A DNA stretch of 64,000 nucleotides from Larkinella knui (GTDB lineage: Bacteria > Bacteroidota > Bacteroidia > Cytophagales > Spirosomataceae), in the NCBI RefSeq assembly GCF_003858645.1, contig NZ_RQJP01000004.1, positions 912,985 to 976,984 of the forward strand, read 5' to 3'. The notes under the pieces were generated by a model, which was not told the DNA's origin, did no database searches, and was given only the letters and a program-made list of their open reading frames with translations. Every line of letters starts with the position of its first letter. Positions within the stretch are counted from its first letter, which is position 1. A program made the translations under genes and the position numbers. Shown in pieces: positions 41,664-51,514 of this stretch.

Positions 41664-43637
41664 TTACGATATTACAGTACCTAATAATCGGCCGATTTCG
41701 ATGTCTACTTTTTTGTAGTGCATGTACTCTACCATGAGTCGGTCGCTTTCTGCCGGGTCGGTCGCCTGGCCGATCAGTTGCTTTATATCCCGCATCCGTT
41801 GCTCGGCAACGAGTTTCTTCAACCGTAAAATATTGGTAAAAGCCGCATCGGCCAGCTTATCAACTTCCGTTGGTACGTAAATTTCGTGTTTCAGCCAGTT
41901 TTCACTGAGTTGATGCCGAACCGTAACCAGGCCAATGGTTTGATGCTGGTATTCCTGATTCTGGTGTTGTAAGAAATAATCGGCCGTTCGAATTTCATTC
42001 GCCAGAAACCCGTCCCGAATTTCCTTCAGCATTTCGTTGAAAACCGGCGTCACAAATTCCATGGCCCCCAGTTCACTGAGCATGTAATGGCAAACCGAAA
42101 TATCGGGTTCCAGTTCATGGGCTCCGTAGTTGACCAGCAACCGGACGCATTCTTCCTCCTGGTAGGAGAGGGGAGATCGGGTTTGTCGATTCTGTGGGTC
42201 AGAAGTCCGGCGCTCCGTTGCCGGGCCCTCAACCGAAAAATCGTTCAGAATCTCGGTCAACTCTTCAGGCATCGAAGCCGGCCTTTGATTGGTGGCTTTG
42301 TCCTGTTGCTGTTTGAGCTGTTGCTTTTGTTGAGTCAGCACCATCCGGTTGCTCTCCGAGATCAGTGTCTGCTCGTCGACCTGTAATTGCCGGGCGGTTT
42401 TCTGAAAAAAGACCTGCCGCTTGATTGGGTCGGGTATTTTTGAAATGCTCTGAATAACTTCCGAAATTATCTCGGCCCGTTTGAAGGGATTATCGCCTGC
42501 ATCTTTTAGCAGGATGTCGGTCTTGAAGGTAATAAAGTCGTTGGAATGCTGACTCAGGTATTTTTTGAAAGTTTCAGCCCCCACTTTGCGAACGTAACTG
42601 TCGGGATCGTCGCCATCAGGAAATGTTGCAACGCTGACATTCAAACCTTCTTCCAGCACCATGTCCAAGCCGCGTAAGGCGGCTTTGATACCCGCAGCAT
42701 CGCCATCGTAGAGAATGGTTACATTCTGAGTAAAGCGGCTGATCAGGCGGATTTGCTCGATCGTAAGCGAAGTACCTGACGAAGCCACTACATTCTTAAT
42801 TCCGGCCTGATGCAACGACAAAACATCCGTATAGCCTTCGGTCAGGTAACAAATGTCTTCCTGCCTGATTGCGTTCTTGGCCTGAAAAATACCGTATAAA
42901 ACCTGGCTTTTGTGGTAGACCTCCGTTTCGGGAGAATTAATGTATTTGGGCTGGTTTTTATCCGTTTTCAGAATCCGCGCCCCAAAGGCAATGACCCGAC
43001 CGGATACGTTATGAATCGGAAAAATAACGCGCCCCCGAAAACGGTCATAGGTCTTGCCGCCCTCTTTCGATAAAATCAAACCGGCTTTTTCGAGTAATTC
43101 CGGGCGATAGCCCCGGCGAATGGCTTCCTGCAATAACGCGTCCCACTGATCGGAACTATAACCCAATTCAAATGACTCGACCGTATTATCCAGAAAACCG
43201 CGCTCCCGAAAATAGCTCAGACCAATGCTCTTGCCTTCGTCAGAAGTCAATAAATGGGAATGGTAAAACTCCTTGGCAAAATTGAGAACAATAAACAGGC
43301 TCTCCCGCTCATTCTGTTTAATCAGTTCATCGGGCGTCAGTTGTTCCTCGGCGACTTCAATACCGTATTTTTTAGCTAAATGCCGAAGCGCTTCGGGATA
43401 ACCGATGTTTTCGATGTCCATCACAAACCGCACCGGGTCGCCCGCTTTGCCACAGCCAAAGCACTTGTAGATCTGACGGGCTGGCGAAACATTGAACGAT
43501 GGCGTCTTTTCGTTATGAAACGGACAACAGGCAATCCAGTTCTGACCCCGCTTTTTGAGCGAGACATAATCGCTGACAACGTCGATAATATCCGCCGATT
43601 GACGGATGCGGTCGATGGTTTCCTCCGGAATACGCAT
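41664..43637 (-). CDS. dnaG: DNA primase
   Basis: A 657-residue replication primase. The N-terminal CHC2 zinc ribbon is complete (Cys38, His41, Cys59, Cys62 in CCPFH and CFGCG). The RNA polymerase/TOPRIM core has YLTEGYTDVLSLHQAGI, VASSGTSLT and the metal site ILYDGDAAG. The C-terminal part (about 440-657) is the helicase-interacting region; it begins with a Gln-rich linker (QQKQQLKQQQDK). Standard length. It is not in the usual rpsU-dnaG-rpoD context here; the neighbour is a convergent HTH gene. Confidence 0.97.
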   Translation of the reverse strand: MRIPEETIDRIRQSADIIDVVSDYVSLKKRGQNWIACCPFHNEKTPSFNVSPARQIYKCFGCGKAGDPVRFVMDIENIGYPEALRHLAKKYGIEVAEEQLTPDELIKQNERESLFIVLNFAKEFYHSHLLTSDEGKSIGLSYFRERGFLDNTVESFELGYSSDQWDALLQEAIRRGYRPELLEKAGLILSKEGGKTYDRFRGRVIFPIHNVSGRVIAFGARILKTDKNQPKYINSPETEVYHKSQVLYGIFQAKNAIRQEDICYLTEGYTDVLSLHQAGIKNVVASSGTSLTIEQIRLISRFTQNVTILYDGDAAGIKAALRGLDMVLEEGLNVSVATFPDGDDPDSYVRKVGAETFKKYLSQHSNDFITFKTDILLKDAGDNPFKRAEIISEVIQSISKIPDPIKRQVFFQKTARQLQVDEQTLISESNRMVLTQQKQQLKQQQDKATNQRPASMPEELTEILNDFSVEGPATERRTSDPQNRQTRSPLSYQEEECVRLLVNYGAHELEPDISVCHYMLSELGAMEFVTPVFNEMLKEIRDGFLANEIRTADYFLQHQNQEYQHQTIGLVTVRHQLSENWLKHEIYVPTEVDKLADAAFTNILRLKKLVAEQRMRDIKQLIGQATDPAESDRLMVEYMHYKKVDIEIGRLLGTVIS

Positions 43638-43723
43638 AACTCAAAGGTACATAACTCAGCCCGGTTTTGGCAACGTTTTTGCTAATATGAGTTACAAGGG
43701 AACCGCCATACTTCTATAAATTT

Positions 43724-43731
43724 TACTTTTG
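43724..43731 (+). promoter_or_regulatory. -7 box TACTTTTG directly before a start codon
   Basis: Exact TAnnTTTG ending five bases before the ATG at 43737. If used, transcription would begin at or next to the A of the start codon, giving a leaderless mRNA. Confidence 0.4.
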
Positions 43732-43736
43732 ATAGG

Positions 43737-45146
43737 ATGAATCCTAAACCAACTAATTCGACCAATCTAACGCTGTTAAATTTGATTCGACAAGCAATTA
43801 TTATTTCTGTCATTGTTTGCTTAGGGATCGGGTTGAACAGCTGTCATAAAAATTCGGAAGATGAAAACGTCGTACCTCAGTCGAAAACCGCTGACCAATA
43901 CAGCGCAGATGTGGCACTTCGGTGGTCGGGTATGCAGTTATTTCTACTTCGAAATTCTCCGGGATTTACACCGCCGGTAGCCTCCCGTGCCCTGGGATAC
44001 GGTGGATTGGCGCTCTATGAAGCTATTGTTCCGGGTTTGCCCGCGAACCGGTCGTTAGCGGGGCAATTAAACGGCCTGGCCGACTTGCCAAAAGCAGATA
44101 CCCGAGTTGAATACCACTGGGCTGCTTCGGCAAACGCGGCTTCGGCCCAAATCCTGCGGAACCTGTATGCGAACACCAGTGCTGCCAATAAAGCCCTGAT
44201 CGATTCGCTGGAAAGGTTCACGCTGGCTGAATTGAAAAGCGGAAATGTAGCTAATGACGTACTGGAGCGTTCGGCGGTTTTTGGAAAACAGATTGCCGAT
44301 GCCGTTTTCGAATGGTCGAAAACCGATGGAGGCCACGAAGGATACAATCGTAATTTTCCGGCCGATTTCCAGGTGCCGGTTTTCAACGGTTCCTGGCAAA
44401 CTACGGAAAACGGCCGGAAAATTCCTATGCAACCCTACTGGGGCAAAAACCGGACGTTTGTGGCAGCCAACGCAGCCGTGTCCATCCCGAAACCGCTCCC
44501 GGTTTCGGCCGACGTTAAATCGCAGTATTTTGCGCAGTATCTTGAAGTATATACGAAAAACAAGTCACTGACGCAGACCGAAAAAGAGATTTCGATCTGG
44601 TGGGCCGACGATCCGAGCGAAACGTTTACACCCCCCGGCCACTCCTACAATCTGGCACGGATTGCCATTCAAACCGCCAAAGCTGATCTGGGAAAAGCCG
44701 CTGAAACGCTCGCCCGAACCGGTATTGCCGTCGCCGACGCGTTTACGGTTTGCTGGAAGTGGAAGTATACCTTTAACAATGAACGGCCCTACACGTTCGT
44801 GCGCCGAACGATCGACCCCGCCTGGATTCCGTTCTGGCCTGCTCCGCCGTTTCCGGGGTACACGTCGGGTCATGCCACGCAATCGGCGGCTACGGCCCTG
44901 GTGCTCAGCGAAATTTACGGTGAAACGTTTTCGTTTACGGACGACTCTCACGTTAGTCGCCTTCGGGATTTGAAACGCAATACGGATTTTAAAGCCCGAA
45001 GTTTTACCTCATTTTGGCAGGCTGCGGAAGAGTCGGCCTATTCCCGTTACTTAGGCGGTATTCATACCCGGCAGGATAATGAAACGGGCCTGACTACGGG
45101 CAAGGAAATCGGGAAGAATGTAAATAAACTACACTGGAAAAAGTAA
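43737..45146 (+). CDS. Vanadium-dependent haloperoxidase-like lipoprotein
   Basis: A 469-residue exported lipoprotein (LGIGLNSC, Cys36). The C-terminal half has the vanadate/PAP2 site: Lys343 and Arg350 in KYTFNNERPYTF, SGH at 377-379 in GYTSGHATQSAA, and Arg437 and His443 in YSRYLGGIHTRQD. This is the phosphate-pocket pattern shared by vanadium haloperoxidases and PAP2 phosphatases. Family members in Bacteroidota are mostly uncharacterised, so halide oxidation versus phosphatase activity is open. Divergent from dnaG, with a 99-base gap holding the promoter. Confidence 0.88.
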   Translation: MNPKPTNSTNLTLLNLIRQAIIISVIVCLGIGLNSCHKNSEDENVVPQSKTADQYSADVALRWSGMQLFLLRNSPGFTPPVASRALGYGGLALYEAIVPGLPANRSLAGQLNGLADLPKADTRVEYHWAASANAASAQILRNLYANTSAANKALIDSLERFTLAELKSGNVANDVLERSAVFGKQIADAVFEWSKTDGGHEGYNRNFPADFQVPVFNGSWQTTENGRKIPMQPYWGKNRTFVAANAAVSIPKPLPVSADVKSQYFAQYLEVYTKNKSLTQTEKEISIWWADDPSETFTPPGHSYNLARIAIQTAKADLGKAAETLARTGIAVADAFTVCWKWKYTFNNERPYTFVRRTIDPAWIPFWPAPPFPGYTSGHATQSAATALVLSEIYGETFSFTDDSHVSRLRDLKRNTDFKARSFTSFWQAAEESAYSRYLGGIHTRQDNETGLTTGKEIGKNVNKLHWKK

Positions 45147-45187
45147 AGAGTTAGCTGATGCGTACCTGAATGCGCCAGCTAACTCTT
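45145..45187. repeat. REP-like hairpin after the haloperoxidase gene
   Basis: AAGAGTTAGCT and AGCTAACTCTT form 11-bp outer arms; inside is AGCTGATGCG and ATGCGCCAGCT, the core also present at 9308-9337. The left arm overlaps the stop region of the haloperoxidase gene; the facing PurF-like gene ends at 45208. Confidence 0.75.
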
Positions 45188-45207
45188 CATTCTCAACTCT
45201 TCACTTT

Positions 45208-47100
45208 TTAATAGGCTCTGACGCCTTTGCCTTCCATGTAATTGACGAAGGCTTTGTTGACGACTTTGTTGCCACCCGGTGTGGGGTAGTTTCCGGTAAA
45301 ATACCAGTCACCAGAGTGATTGGCGCAGGCTTTACGCAGATTGTCAACGGTTTGGAAGATAACGGCCACATCGGCTTTCAGATCTTTCGGCGTCACGATT
45401 TCAGCGACTTTGTCCGAAATCTGATCGTGCGTAAACGGATCGTACAGCGCCTTGACGTAATTCGTGGCTGACGCATTTCCCGATTCAATGGCCGCCACAC
45501 ATTGGGCGTAGACTTCGTCGACCCGGTTTTCCAAACCGCTTTCGTTGAGCAGTTGGAGCGTAGCCCGGAAGGCGACAAATTCCTTCATTTTTGACATATC
45601 GATACCGTAACAGTCGGGGAAACGAATCTGGGGCGCCGATGAGACGATAATGATTTTTTTCGGACCAAGCCGGTCGAGCATCTTCAGAATACTCTTTTCA
45701 AGCGTGGTGCCGCGGACAATGGAATCATCGATAACAACCACATTATCAATGCCTTTTCGAATAACTTCAAAGGTGGTATCGTAAACGTGTGAAACCATCT
45801 CATCCCGCTGGGAATCATCGGTGATGAACGTCCGGAGTTTGACGTCTTTCGAGACCAGCTTTTCAATTCTGGGTCGGAACGACAGAAGCCGGTCGAGATC
45901 CTGTTCAAACAGAATACCGTCCATGATGGCTTTCTTGCGCTGCTTGGCCAGGTATTCCTCCAACCCTTCGACCATTCCGAAGAACGAAGTTTCGGCGGTA
46001 TTGGGAATATAGGAGAAAACCGTATTCTCCAGGTCGTAATCGATTTCTTTTAGTATTTGCGGGATGAGCAGTTTACCGAGCATTTTTCGCTCGTTGTAAA
46101 TATCCGGATCGGATGCCCGCGAGAAATAGATCCGCTCGAAACTGCACGACCGTTTTTCGATCGGTTTGATGAATTCATACTCGTCGTATTCACCATATTT
46201 ATCGATGATGAGCGCGTGGCCCGGCTTTACTTCATGAATCTGATTATACTCGACATTGAAGGCTGTTTTGATCGCCGGTTTTTCGGAAGCCACCACCACC
46301 ACTTCATCATCGGCATAATAATAAGCCGGCCGGATACCCGCCGGATCGCGGGCGACAAATGCCGCTCCAAAACCCGTCATGCCAACCATCGAATACCCAC
46401 CGTCAAAATCCCGGCAGGAACGGTGCAGAACCCGTTGCAGGTCCATGTTGTCTTCGATAATGTCCGAAAGATCGGGATTCTCGTAAATGCCTTTGAAGCG
46501 GTCGAACACACGCTGGTTTTCCTCATCCAGAAAGTGCCCGATTTTCTCCATAACTGTTACCGTATCAACCTCATCTTTAGGGTGTTGACCTAAAGAAACC
46601 AGTTTATTGAACAGCTCTTCAACGTTGGTCATGTTGAAATTGCCGGCCATCACCAGATTGCGGCTACGCCAGTTGTTCTGACGAAGCATCGGATGACAGT
46701 TTTCGATTTCGTTGGCTCCGTGTGTTCCATAGCGCAGGTGACCCATCCAGACTTCACCCGTAAACGCAAGGTTTTCCTGTAGCCAGCGGGCATCGCGGGC
46801 TTTTTCCTTGTTGTTCTTGAGGGCTTTTCGGAATTTCTTATTGATCTTCTGGAAGATGTCGGCGACCGGCTGGCTGGCTACCGAGCGGTAGCGGCTGATG
46901 TAGCGGTGGCCCGGAGGCACGTCAATTTTGATGTTGGCAACCCCGGCACCATCCTGGCCCCGGTTTACCTGTTTTTCCATCAGCAAATACAATTTATTGA
47001 TGCCGTATAAATGAGTGCCATACTTATCGATATAATATTGATATGGCTTGCGGAGCCTTATCAGGGCAATTCCGCACTCGTGCTTTATGGCGTCGCTCAT
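45208..47100 (-). CDS. Amidophosphoribosyltransferase-like protein (PurF family, long form)
   Basis: A 630-residue cytoplasmic protein with an N-terminal class II glutamine amidotransferase domain (Cys9 in HECGIALIR after a short propeptide, RGQDGAGVA, MGHLRYGTHGANEIENCHP, GNFNMTN) and a C-terminal phosphoribosyltransferase domain with the PRPP motif VVVIDDSIVRGTT. PurF makes 5-phosphoribosylamine in purine synthesis. This form is longer than canonical PurF (about 500), with insertions around 80-110 and a C-terminal extension (WYFTGNYPTPGGNKVVNKAF). Such long paralogues occur in Bacteroidota next to canonical PurF, so a specialised role is possible. Confidence 0.88.
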   Translation of the reverse strand: MSDAIKHECGIALIRLRKPYQYYIDKYGTHLYGINKLYLLMEKQVNRGQDGAGVANIKIDVPPGHRYISRYRSVASQPVADIFQKINKKFRKALKNNKEKARDARWLQENLAFTGEVWMGHLRYGTHGANEIENCHPMLRQNNWRSRNLVMAGNFNMTNVEELFNKLVSLGQHPKDEVDTVTVMEKIGHFLDEENQRVFDRFKGIYENPDLSDIIEDNMDLQRVLHRSCRDFDGGYSMVGMTGFGAAFVARDPAGIRPAYYYADDEVVVVASEKPAIKTAFNVEYNQIHEVKPGHALIIDKYGEYDEYEFIKPIEKRSCSFERIYFSRASDPDIYNERKMLGKLLIPQILKEIDYDLENTVFSYIPNTAETSFFGMVEGLEEYLAKQRKKAIMDGILFEQDLDRLLSFRPRIEKLVSKDVKLRTFITDDSQRDEMVSHVYDTTFEVIRKGIDNVVVIDDSIVRGTTLEKSILKMLDRLGPKKIIIVSSAPQIRFPDCYGIDMSKMKEFVAFRATLQLLNESGLENRVDEVYAQCVAAIESGNASATNYVKALYDPFTHDQISDKVAEIVTPKDLKADVAVIFQTVDNLRKACANHSGDWYFTGNYPTPGGNKVVNKAFVNYMEGKGVRAY

Positions 47101-47704
47101 GCCAGATGTTTTAGGTGTTATGAAGGTAACTTCCGAAGCTGGATTTTCGTTCAGATGAAGTTAAGGCAAAGTTACGAAAAGGACAAAGCGGATTCCCTAC
47201 CAGGGCTGAGACTTTTTTATTTTGAGACGGCTGGATGGGTAAAAATTTACGAAATTAAAAAAGTTGCACGGTTACGAGTTTTACTAAATTATGGTTAGTG
47301 CTTGTTAATCAATACGATGTACAACCATTAACAGACTAATATAACAAGTAAGGTAAATTATTTAATATATATTGTTTTGATTGTGCAAATTACAGATGTA
47401 ATATTGATCGAAAATAGTAACATATTGATTGTTACTGTACTTTATTCCTTTAACTCTGTCCATCATGAAACATTTGTACATCTTCCCTGTAAGTTCTCCA
47501 TCTTCTGCCTGGTACAAACTGTTCAGTAGTTAGGCCTTCTTTTCCGTTCAGGAATACCGATAGCCCAGTCAATTACAGCGCTAAGGTTACTTTCGCGACT
47601 CCTGTTTTGGAGTATGGCCGGGTATACCCTTGCCGATTTGTTTCCGCGGTGCCTGCATTACTACTCCTTTAGCATCCTATTTCTAACCTCTATCCATTTT
47701 AGCT
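47101..47704. other. Non-coding region upstream of the T9SS beta-helix gene
   Basis: A 604-base AT-rich gap. It includes the inverted repeat AGTAACA/TGTTACT (47416-47422 and 47430-47436). Short frames, such as 22 codons from 47464, have no support. No exact TAnnTTTG box near the gene was seen. Confidence 0.45.
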
Positions 47705-50203
47705 ATGCAAAAAAGTACATTTTACAGTTCAATAGCGTGTGCAAGCAAGTTTTGCGGCCGCCTGAAAACCGGTCTGGTAGCGCTGCTCCTGCTGATGGCA
47801 ATAACGCCCGGTCTGTTTGCCCAAATCACCGTCGATGCCGCTGGTGGCGGTGATTACACCACTATTCAGGCAGCTGTAGACGCAGCTACGGCAGGCCAGA
47901 CAATTACTGTTGCTGCAGGAATATATCCTGAAAATCTGCTCATTACCAAAGGATTGACCATTACCGGAGCCGGCCGGACGAGTACAACCATCGTCGGGCA
48001 AACCGGTGCTGAATCTACGGTTAGTGTCAGTGGGCCGATTACGGGGCTGACCCTGCAGGGCTTTACCATTATAGGCTTTGACAATGGCAATCCGGCGGTC
48101 GAAAACGGCGCGCTATTTTTAAGGGGGCCTTTAGCTTCGGTTACCATTGCTAATAATGAAATCGTTGCCAATGGTGATCTGGGTTTTGCCACTATTTATA
48201 ACAACGCTATTGACGGTATTACCGTAAGCGGGAATATTTTTTCAGGGAAAACGTTTACCGGTGACAACCCCAATACAGGAAACCAGTTTTCAGTCTCTAA
48301 CGTAGCCCGGTCTCCGGTATTTTTCAACGGTGGTAATGCTGGAAGCAGAGTGACGAATCTGACCTTTACGAATAACCAGATCACCGCTATTGCCGGAACG
48401 TCGCAAGGTGGCAACCTGCTCGTCAATGTCGAGGCTGACAATGCAACCATAAAAGGGAATACGTTTTCCGGAACGACCGGAGGTTCCATTCCAAGAGCCG
48501 CTTTGCGTTTGCGGGGAACAGGCTTGAGCGTTACCTGCAACACGTTTTCGGCCGTGGCTTGTTCAAACTGTCTTTACATTGAGCAGGATAGAGAATCGGA
48601 GACACCGTTTGCCACCGGCACACCGAATACCAATGCCGGTGTTGCTTCTCAAAATACGTTTCCGGCCGGTGCGGCTTATCTGAGTCCCGGTTCCAGTCCC
48701 AAGCCAACGTACGTTTTCACGTCAACTACCCAGGCGCAGGCTTATGCCTCCGCATTTAACGTGGGGCAAACGGTAATCGCTGCGGCTTTTGCGGTAACGC
48801 CGTCAAGCCAGACCATCAATTCCGGAATGACCGCTTCGTTGACTGCCGTCGGCTGTGATGGCGGTTCGGTATCCTGGAACCCGGGTGGAGCATCCGGCAC
48901 TTCGTTTACGACTCCGATGCTGACAGGCACCACAACCTATACGGCAACCTGTACGCCAGCGGGTGGAGGCTGCTCATTTATGGCAACGGCAACCGTCGTC
49001 GTACCGGTTGTAACGGGCAACTTTGAAGGATTTATGCAAACCGTCAATTGCAACAACTTAACGGGCTGGGTTTGGGATCGCACTAAACCCAATACGCCTT
49101 TGCAGGTTGGTTTGTATGAAGGAAATAATCTGATAACGATTGTAGACGCCAGTAACTTTCGTCAGGATTTGCTGGCTGCCAATAAGGGCAACGGGTTTCA
49201 CGCTTACACTATCCCAACGCCTGAAATGCTGAAAGATGGAGCAACGCACGTCATCAAAGCCGTTGTGCTCAATAGCAGTTATCAACTAAAAGATTCGCCC
49301 AAGTCTCTGTTCTGCGGAGTGGTAAACCCGGCGCCGGTAGCACCTGCGGTGGCTCCGCTGTCGGCGACTGTCAATCAGGCTTATTCATCGAGCGCATTGC
49401 CCGCTTTCACTGATTCGGAACCGTTGACGTATGGCTTGACCGGTTTGCCGGCTAACCTGAATTTCGACGGTAATTCGCGGATTGTTAGTGGAACGCCTGC
49501 CATCGCCGGAACTTTCCTGTTAAACTACACGGCCAGCGACGGAACCACCACAAGTTCAACGAGTGTAACGCTGGTGGTGGCCGGGCCGCCTTCTTCAACC
49601 ACCGTTGTGGGTAATTTTGAAGGATTCCTGCAAACGGTCAGTTGCGACATCATTACGGGTTGGGTTTACAACAAAAACGAGCCCAATGCACCCATAACGG
49701 TAGAGCTTTTTGAAGGCACCAACAGTGTCGGGGTTGTTGAGGCCAGTAACTTCCGTCAGGATTTAAAAACCGCCGGAAAAGGAAACGGCTATCACGCCTT
49801 CAGTATTCCAACACCGGCTGGTTTAAAAACCAATACGACACGCGTGATCGGCGGCCGGGTATTGAATTCCAGCTACCAGCTGAAAGATTCACCGAAGTCG
49901 TTAAAATGCCCGGCACCCTCCGGACGCGTGTCGGCCCCATCGGCCGAAAATCGCCTGAGTGTAACGGTATTGGGCAATCCGATTGCGGATCAGGTGAATG
50001 TCGAAATCCGGGGAGCAGAAAATCAGACGCTGCATCTGCAAATCAACGATGCTCAAGGTCGTTTGGTAACGGAACGCGCGGTTCAATCTGTTGGAGCCGT
50101 TGAACGCCAGACACTTCGGGTTGGCAGCCAGCCAACGGGCATGCTATTCCTGCGGGTAAGCATACCGGGTCAGGTTCGCACACTCAAACTGCTGAAGCCT
50201 TAA
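47705..50203 (+). CDS. Secreted beta-helix protein with two repeated modules and a T9SS sorting domain
   Basis: An 832-residue exported protein. The signal peptide ends LFAQ about residue 40. Residues 41-330 are a right-handed beta helix (GGGDYTTIQAAVDAATAGQT, TIANNEIVANGDLGF, TIKGNTFSGTTGG). A short Ig-like segment follows. Two homologous modules of about 100 residues (about 438-538 and 636-735) share GNFEGFxQTVxC, ASNFRQDL, KGNGxHA and LNSSYQLKDSPKSL; between them lies a cadherin-like putative Ig domain (PAFTDSEPLTYGLTGLPANL). The last 80 residues are a T9SS type A sorting domain ending in LKLLKP. Surface or extracellular; the role is unknown. Confidence 0.85.
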   Translation: MQKSTFYSSIACASKFCGRLKTGLVALLLLMAITPGLFAQITVDAAGGGDYTTIQAAVDAATAGQTITVAAGIYPENLLITKGLTITGAGRTSTTIVGQTGAESTVSVSGPITGLTLQGFTIIGFDNGNPAVENGALFLRGPLASVTIANNEIVANGDLGFATIYNNAIDGITVSGNIFSGKTFTGDNPNTGNQFSVSNVARSPVFFNGGNAGSRVTNLTFTNNQITAIAGTSQGGNLLVNVEADNATIKGNTFSGTTGGSIPRAALRLRGTGLSVTCNTFSAVACSNCLYIEQDRESETPFATGTPNTNAGVASQNTFPAGAAYLSPGSSPKPTYVFTSTTQAQAYASAFNVGQTVIAAAFAVTPSSQTINSGMTASLTAVGCDGGSVSWNPGGASGTSFTTPMLTGTTTYTATCTPAGGGCSFMATATVVVPVVTGNFEGFMQTVNCNNLTGWVWDRTKPNTPLQVGLYEGNNLITIVDASNFRQDLLAANKGNGFHAYTIPTPEMLKDGATHVIKAVVLNSSYQLKDSPKSLFCGVVNPAPVAPAVAPLSATVNQAYSSSALPAFTDSEPLTYGLTGLPANLNFDGNSRIVSGTPAIAGTFLLNYTASDGTTTSSTSVTLVVAGPPSSTTVVGNFEGFLQTVSCDIITGWVYNKNEPNAPITVELFEGTNSVGVVEASNFRQDLKTAGKGNGYHAFSIPTPAGLKTNTTRVIGGRVLNSSYQLKDSPKSLKCPAPSGRVSAPSAENRLSVTVLGNPIADQVNVEIRGAENQTLHLQINDAQGRLVTERAVQSVGAVERQTLRVGSQPTGMLFLRVSIPGQVRTLKLLKP

Positions 50204-50222
50204 TTCCCAGGGCGTAATTCCG

Positions 50223-50270
50223 ATTCAATAAAAAGCCCCGCTGACAATTCAGCGGGGCTTTTTATTGAAT
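50223..50270. terminator. Bidirectional terminator, perfect 22-bp stem
   Basis: Arms 50223-50244 and 50249-50270 are exact inverted copies with a GC core (AGCCCCGCTGA) and A/T flanks around the loop CAAT, giving a T-run on both strands. It lies between two convergent genes. Confidence 0.95.
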
Positions 50271-50273
50271 GAC

Positions 50274-51386
50274 TTAATTGGAAACCGTCTTTCCAATTTC
50301 TGCATACAACGCCCGGAAGCAGTTTGACGCTGTATTTTCGGAGTCGTCCGCCTTTTTCCGGCCGTAATATTCATCCAGAAAAGACCCGGCATCCGACCAA
50401 ACGGTTTGGATCATTCCGTGAAACCGGTCTTTCATGGCTTTGGTTGCCGTTGCCCGGTATTTGACCATATCCTGTAGCTGCAAAACCGCATTCTTCGGCA
50501 TTCGCCAGGGGCAGGTCATTACCCGGAGTCCTTTCATGGCAAAATAAACCGGCGTCTGATCCGGCCGTTCGTAGTGCCAGTCGCAGATCATCACATCTTT
50601 GGGAATCAGATCTACGGCGCGGTGTGTCGTGTTCATGCTGGCTTCCCACATGCCTAAACCGGTGGTTTTTCCGTCCAGCAGCCGATCCCCCCAAATCCAC
50701 AATGTCCGGCCGTTCTGCGCCAGGTGATCCCGGATTGTTTTTACTTCCCCGGCAAATAATTCGGCTTTATCGCGCCCCGAACAGCGCGGGCATTTGTCGT
50801 CTCCGATGTAAAATACCTCATCCATGCCGGCATGAAATGCATCGGCTTCAAAAACATCACAAATCTCATCAACCAGTTCAAAAACCACTTTGTGAACGTC
50901 CGGATGCAGCGGGCAGTAGCTTTTGCAATATAAACCGTCGGCATTGGGCCACTGGTACTTTTCCGGCATTTTGACGTGGGGCGTTTCGTCAAACTGGGGA
51001 TAAACACGCAGCAGGTTGGTGATCTTACTGGCCCATGACTGATGGCCAAGCAGATTGATTTGCGGAATAAGCCGGATATGGTTTTTCTGGCAGGCATTGA
51101 CCATTCGCTTCACTTCCCGTCTCGACAAGGCAATACTGTCGCGCAATTCGGGATGACTTTTGAATTCATAATTAAAATCGACTCGCAGAATCAAGGTGTT
51201 GACCTGCCGGGGAGCAAGTTCCTTTTCAATAAACTGCACGAACTCATCCACGCGATCGGGTTTTGGTGAACCAATGCAGAAGCCGCGAACGGGCAGCAGG
51301 CTATCGGCCGCTATCTGGGCGTTTGACCACTGGTATGAAAGCAGAAAACCGATCACCAGCCAAAACGTCAGGAAAGAATGTTTCAT
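50274..51386 (-). CDS. GH20-like glycoside hydrolase (beta-N-acetylhexosaminidase family)
   Basis: A 370-residue exported protein, signal peptide ending NAQ at about 24. The barrel starts RGFCIGSPKPDRVDEFVQFI, with LIPQINLLGHQSWAS and the catalytic HAGMDEVFYIG (His185, Asp189, Glu190), the H-x-G-x-D-E signature of GH20. The polarising Asp and attacking acetamido mechanism is known for the family. It lacks the extra N-terminal alpha/beta domain of typical hexosaminidases, so the substrate may differ. A CPRC pair near 199-202 may bind metal or form a disulfide. Ends at a shared terminator. Confidence 0.85.
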   Translation of the reverse strand: MKHSFLTFWLVIGFLLSYQWSNAQIAADSLLPVRGFCIGSPKPDRVDEFVQFIEKELAPRQVNTLILRVDFNYEFKSHPELRDSIALSRREVKRMVNACQKNHIRLIPQINLLGHQSWASKITNLLRVYPQFDETPHVKMPEKYQWPNADGLYCKSYCPLHPDVHKVVFELVDEICDVFEADAFHAGMDEVFYIGDDKCPRCSGRDKAELFAGEVKTIRDHLAQNGRTLWIWGDRLLDGKTTGLGMWEASMNTTHRAVDLIPKDVMICDWHYERPDQTPVYFAMKGLRVMTCPWRMPKNAVLQLQDMVKYRATATKAMKDRFHGMIQTVWSDAGSFLDEYYGRKKADDSENTASNCFRALYAEIGKTVSN

Positions 51387-51514
51387 ACAAAAGGAGCAAA
51401 ATCAAAGCGGCTTTAATGCCGTCGACCATCCAAACAAAAATACGAAAATGCGTCTATTTCAAAAGTGGACCTTCCGGGCGCTCCTCATCGACTAATGACT
51501 TTGGATGCGCTGAT

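Noticed and set aside
47464..47532. 22-codon frame before the T9SS gene
   Set aside because: No terminator, promoter or conservation evidence; expected by chance in a 600-base gap.
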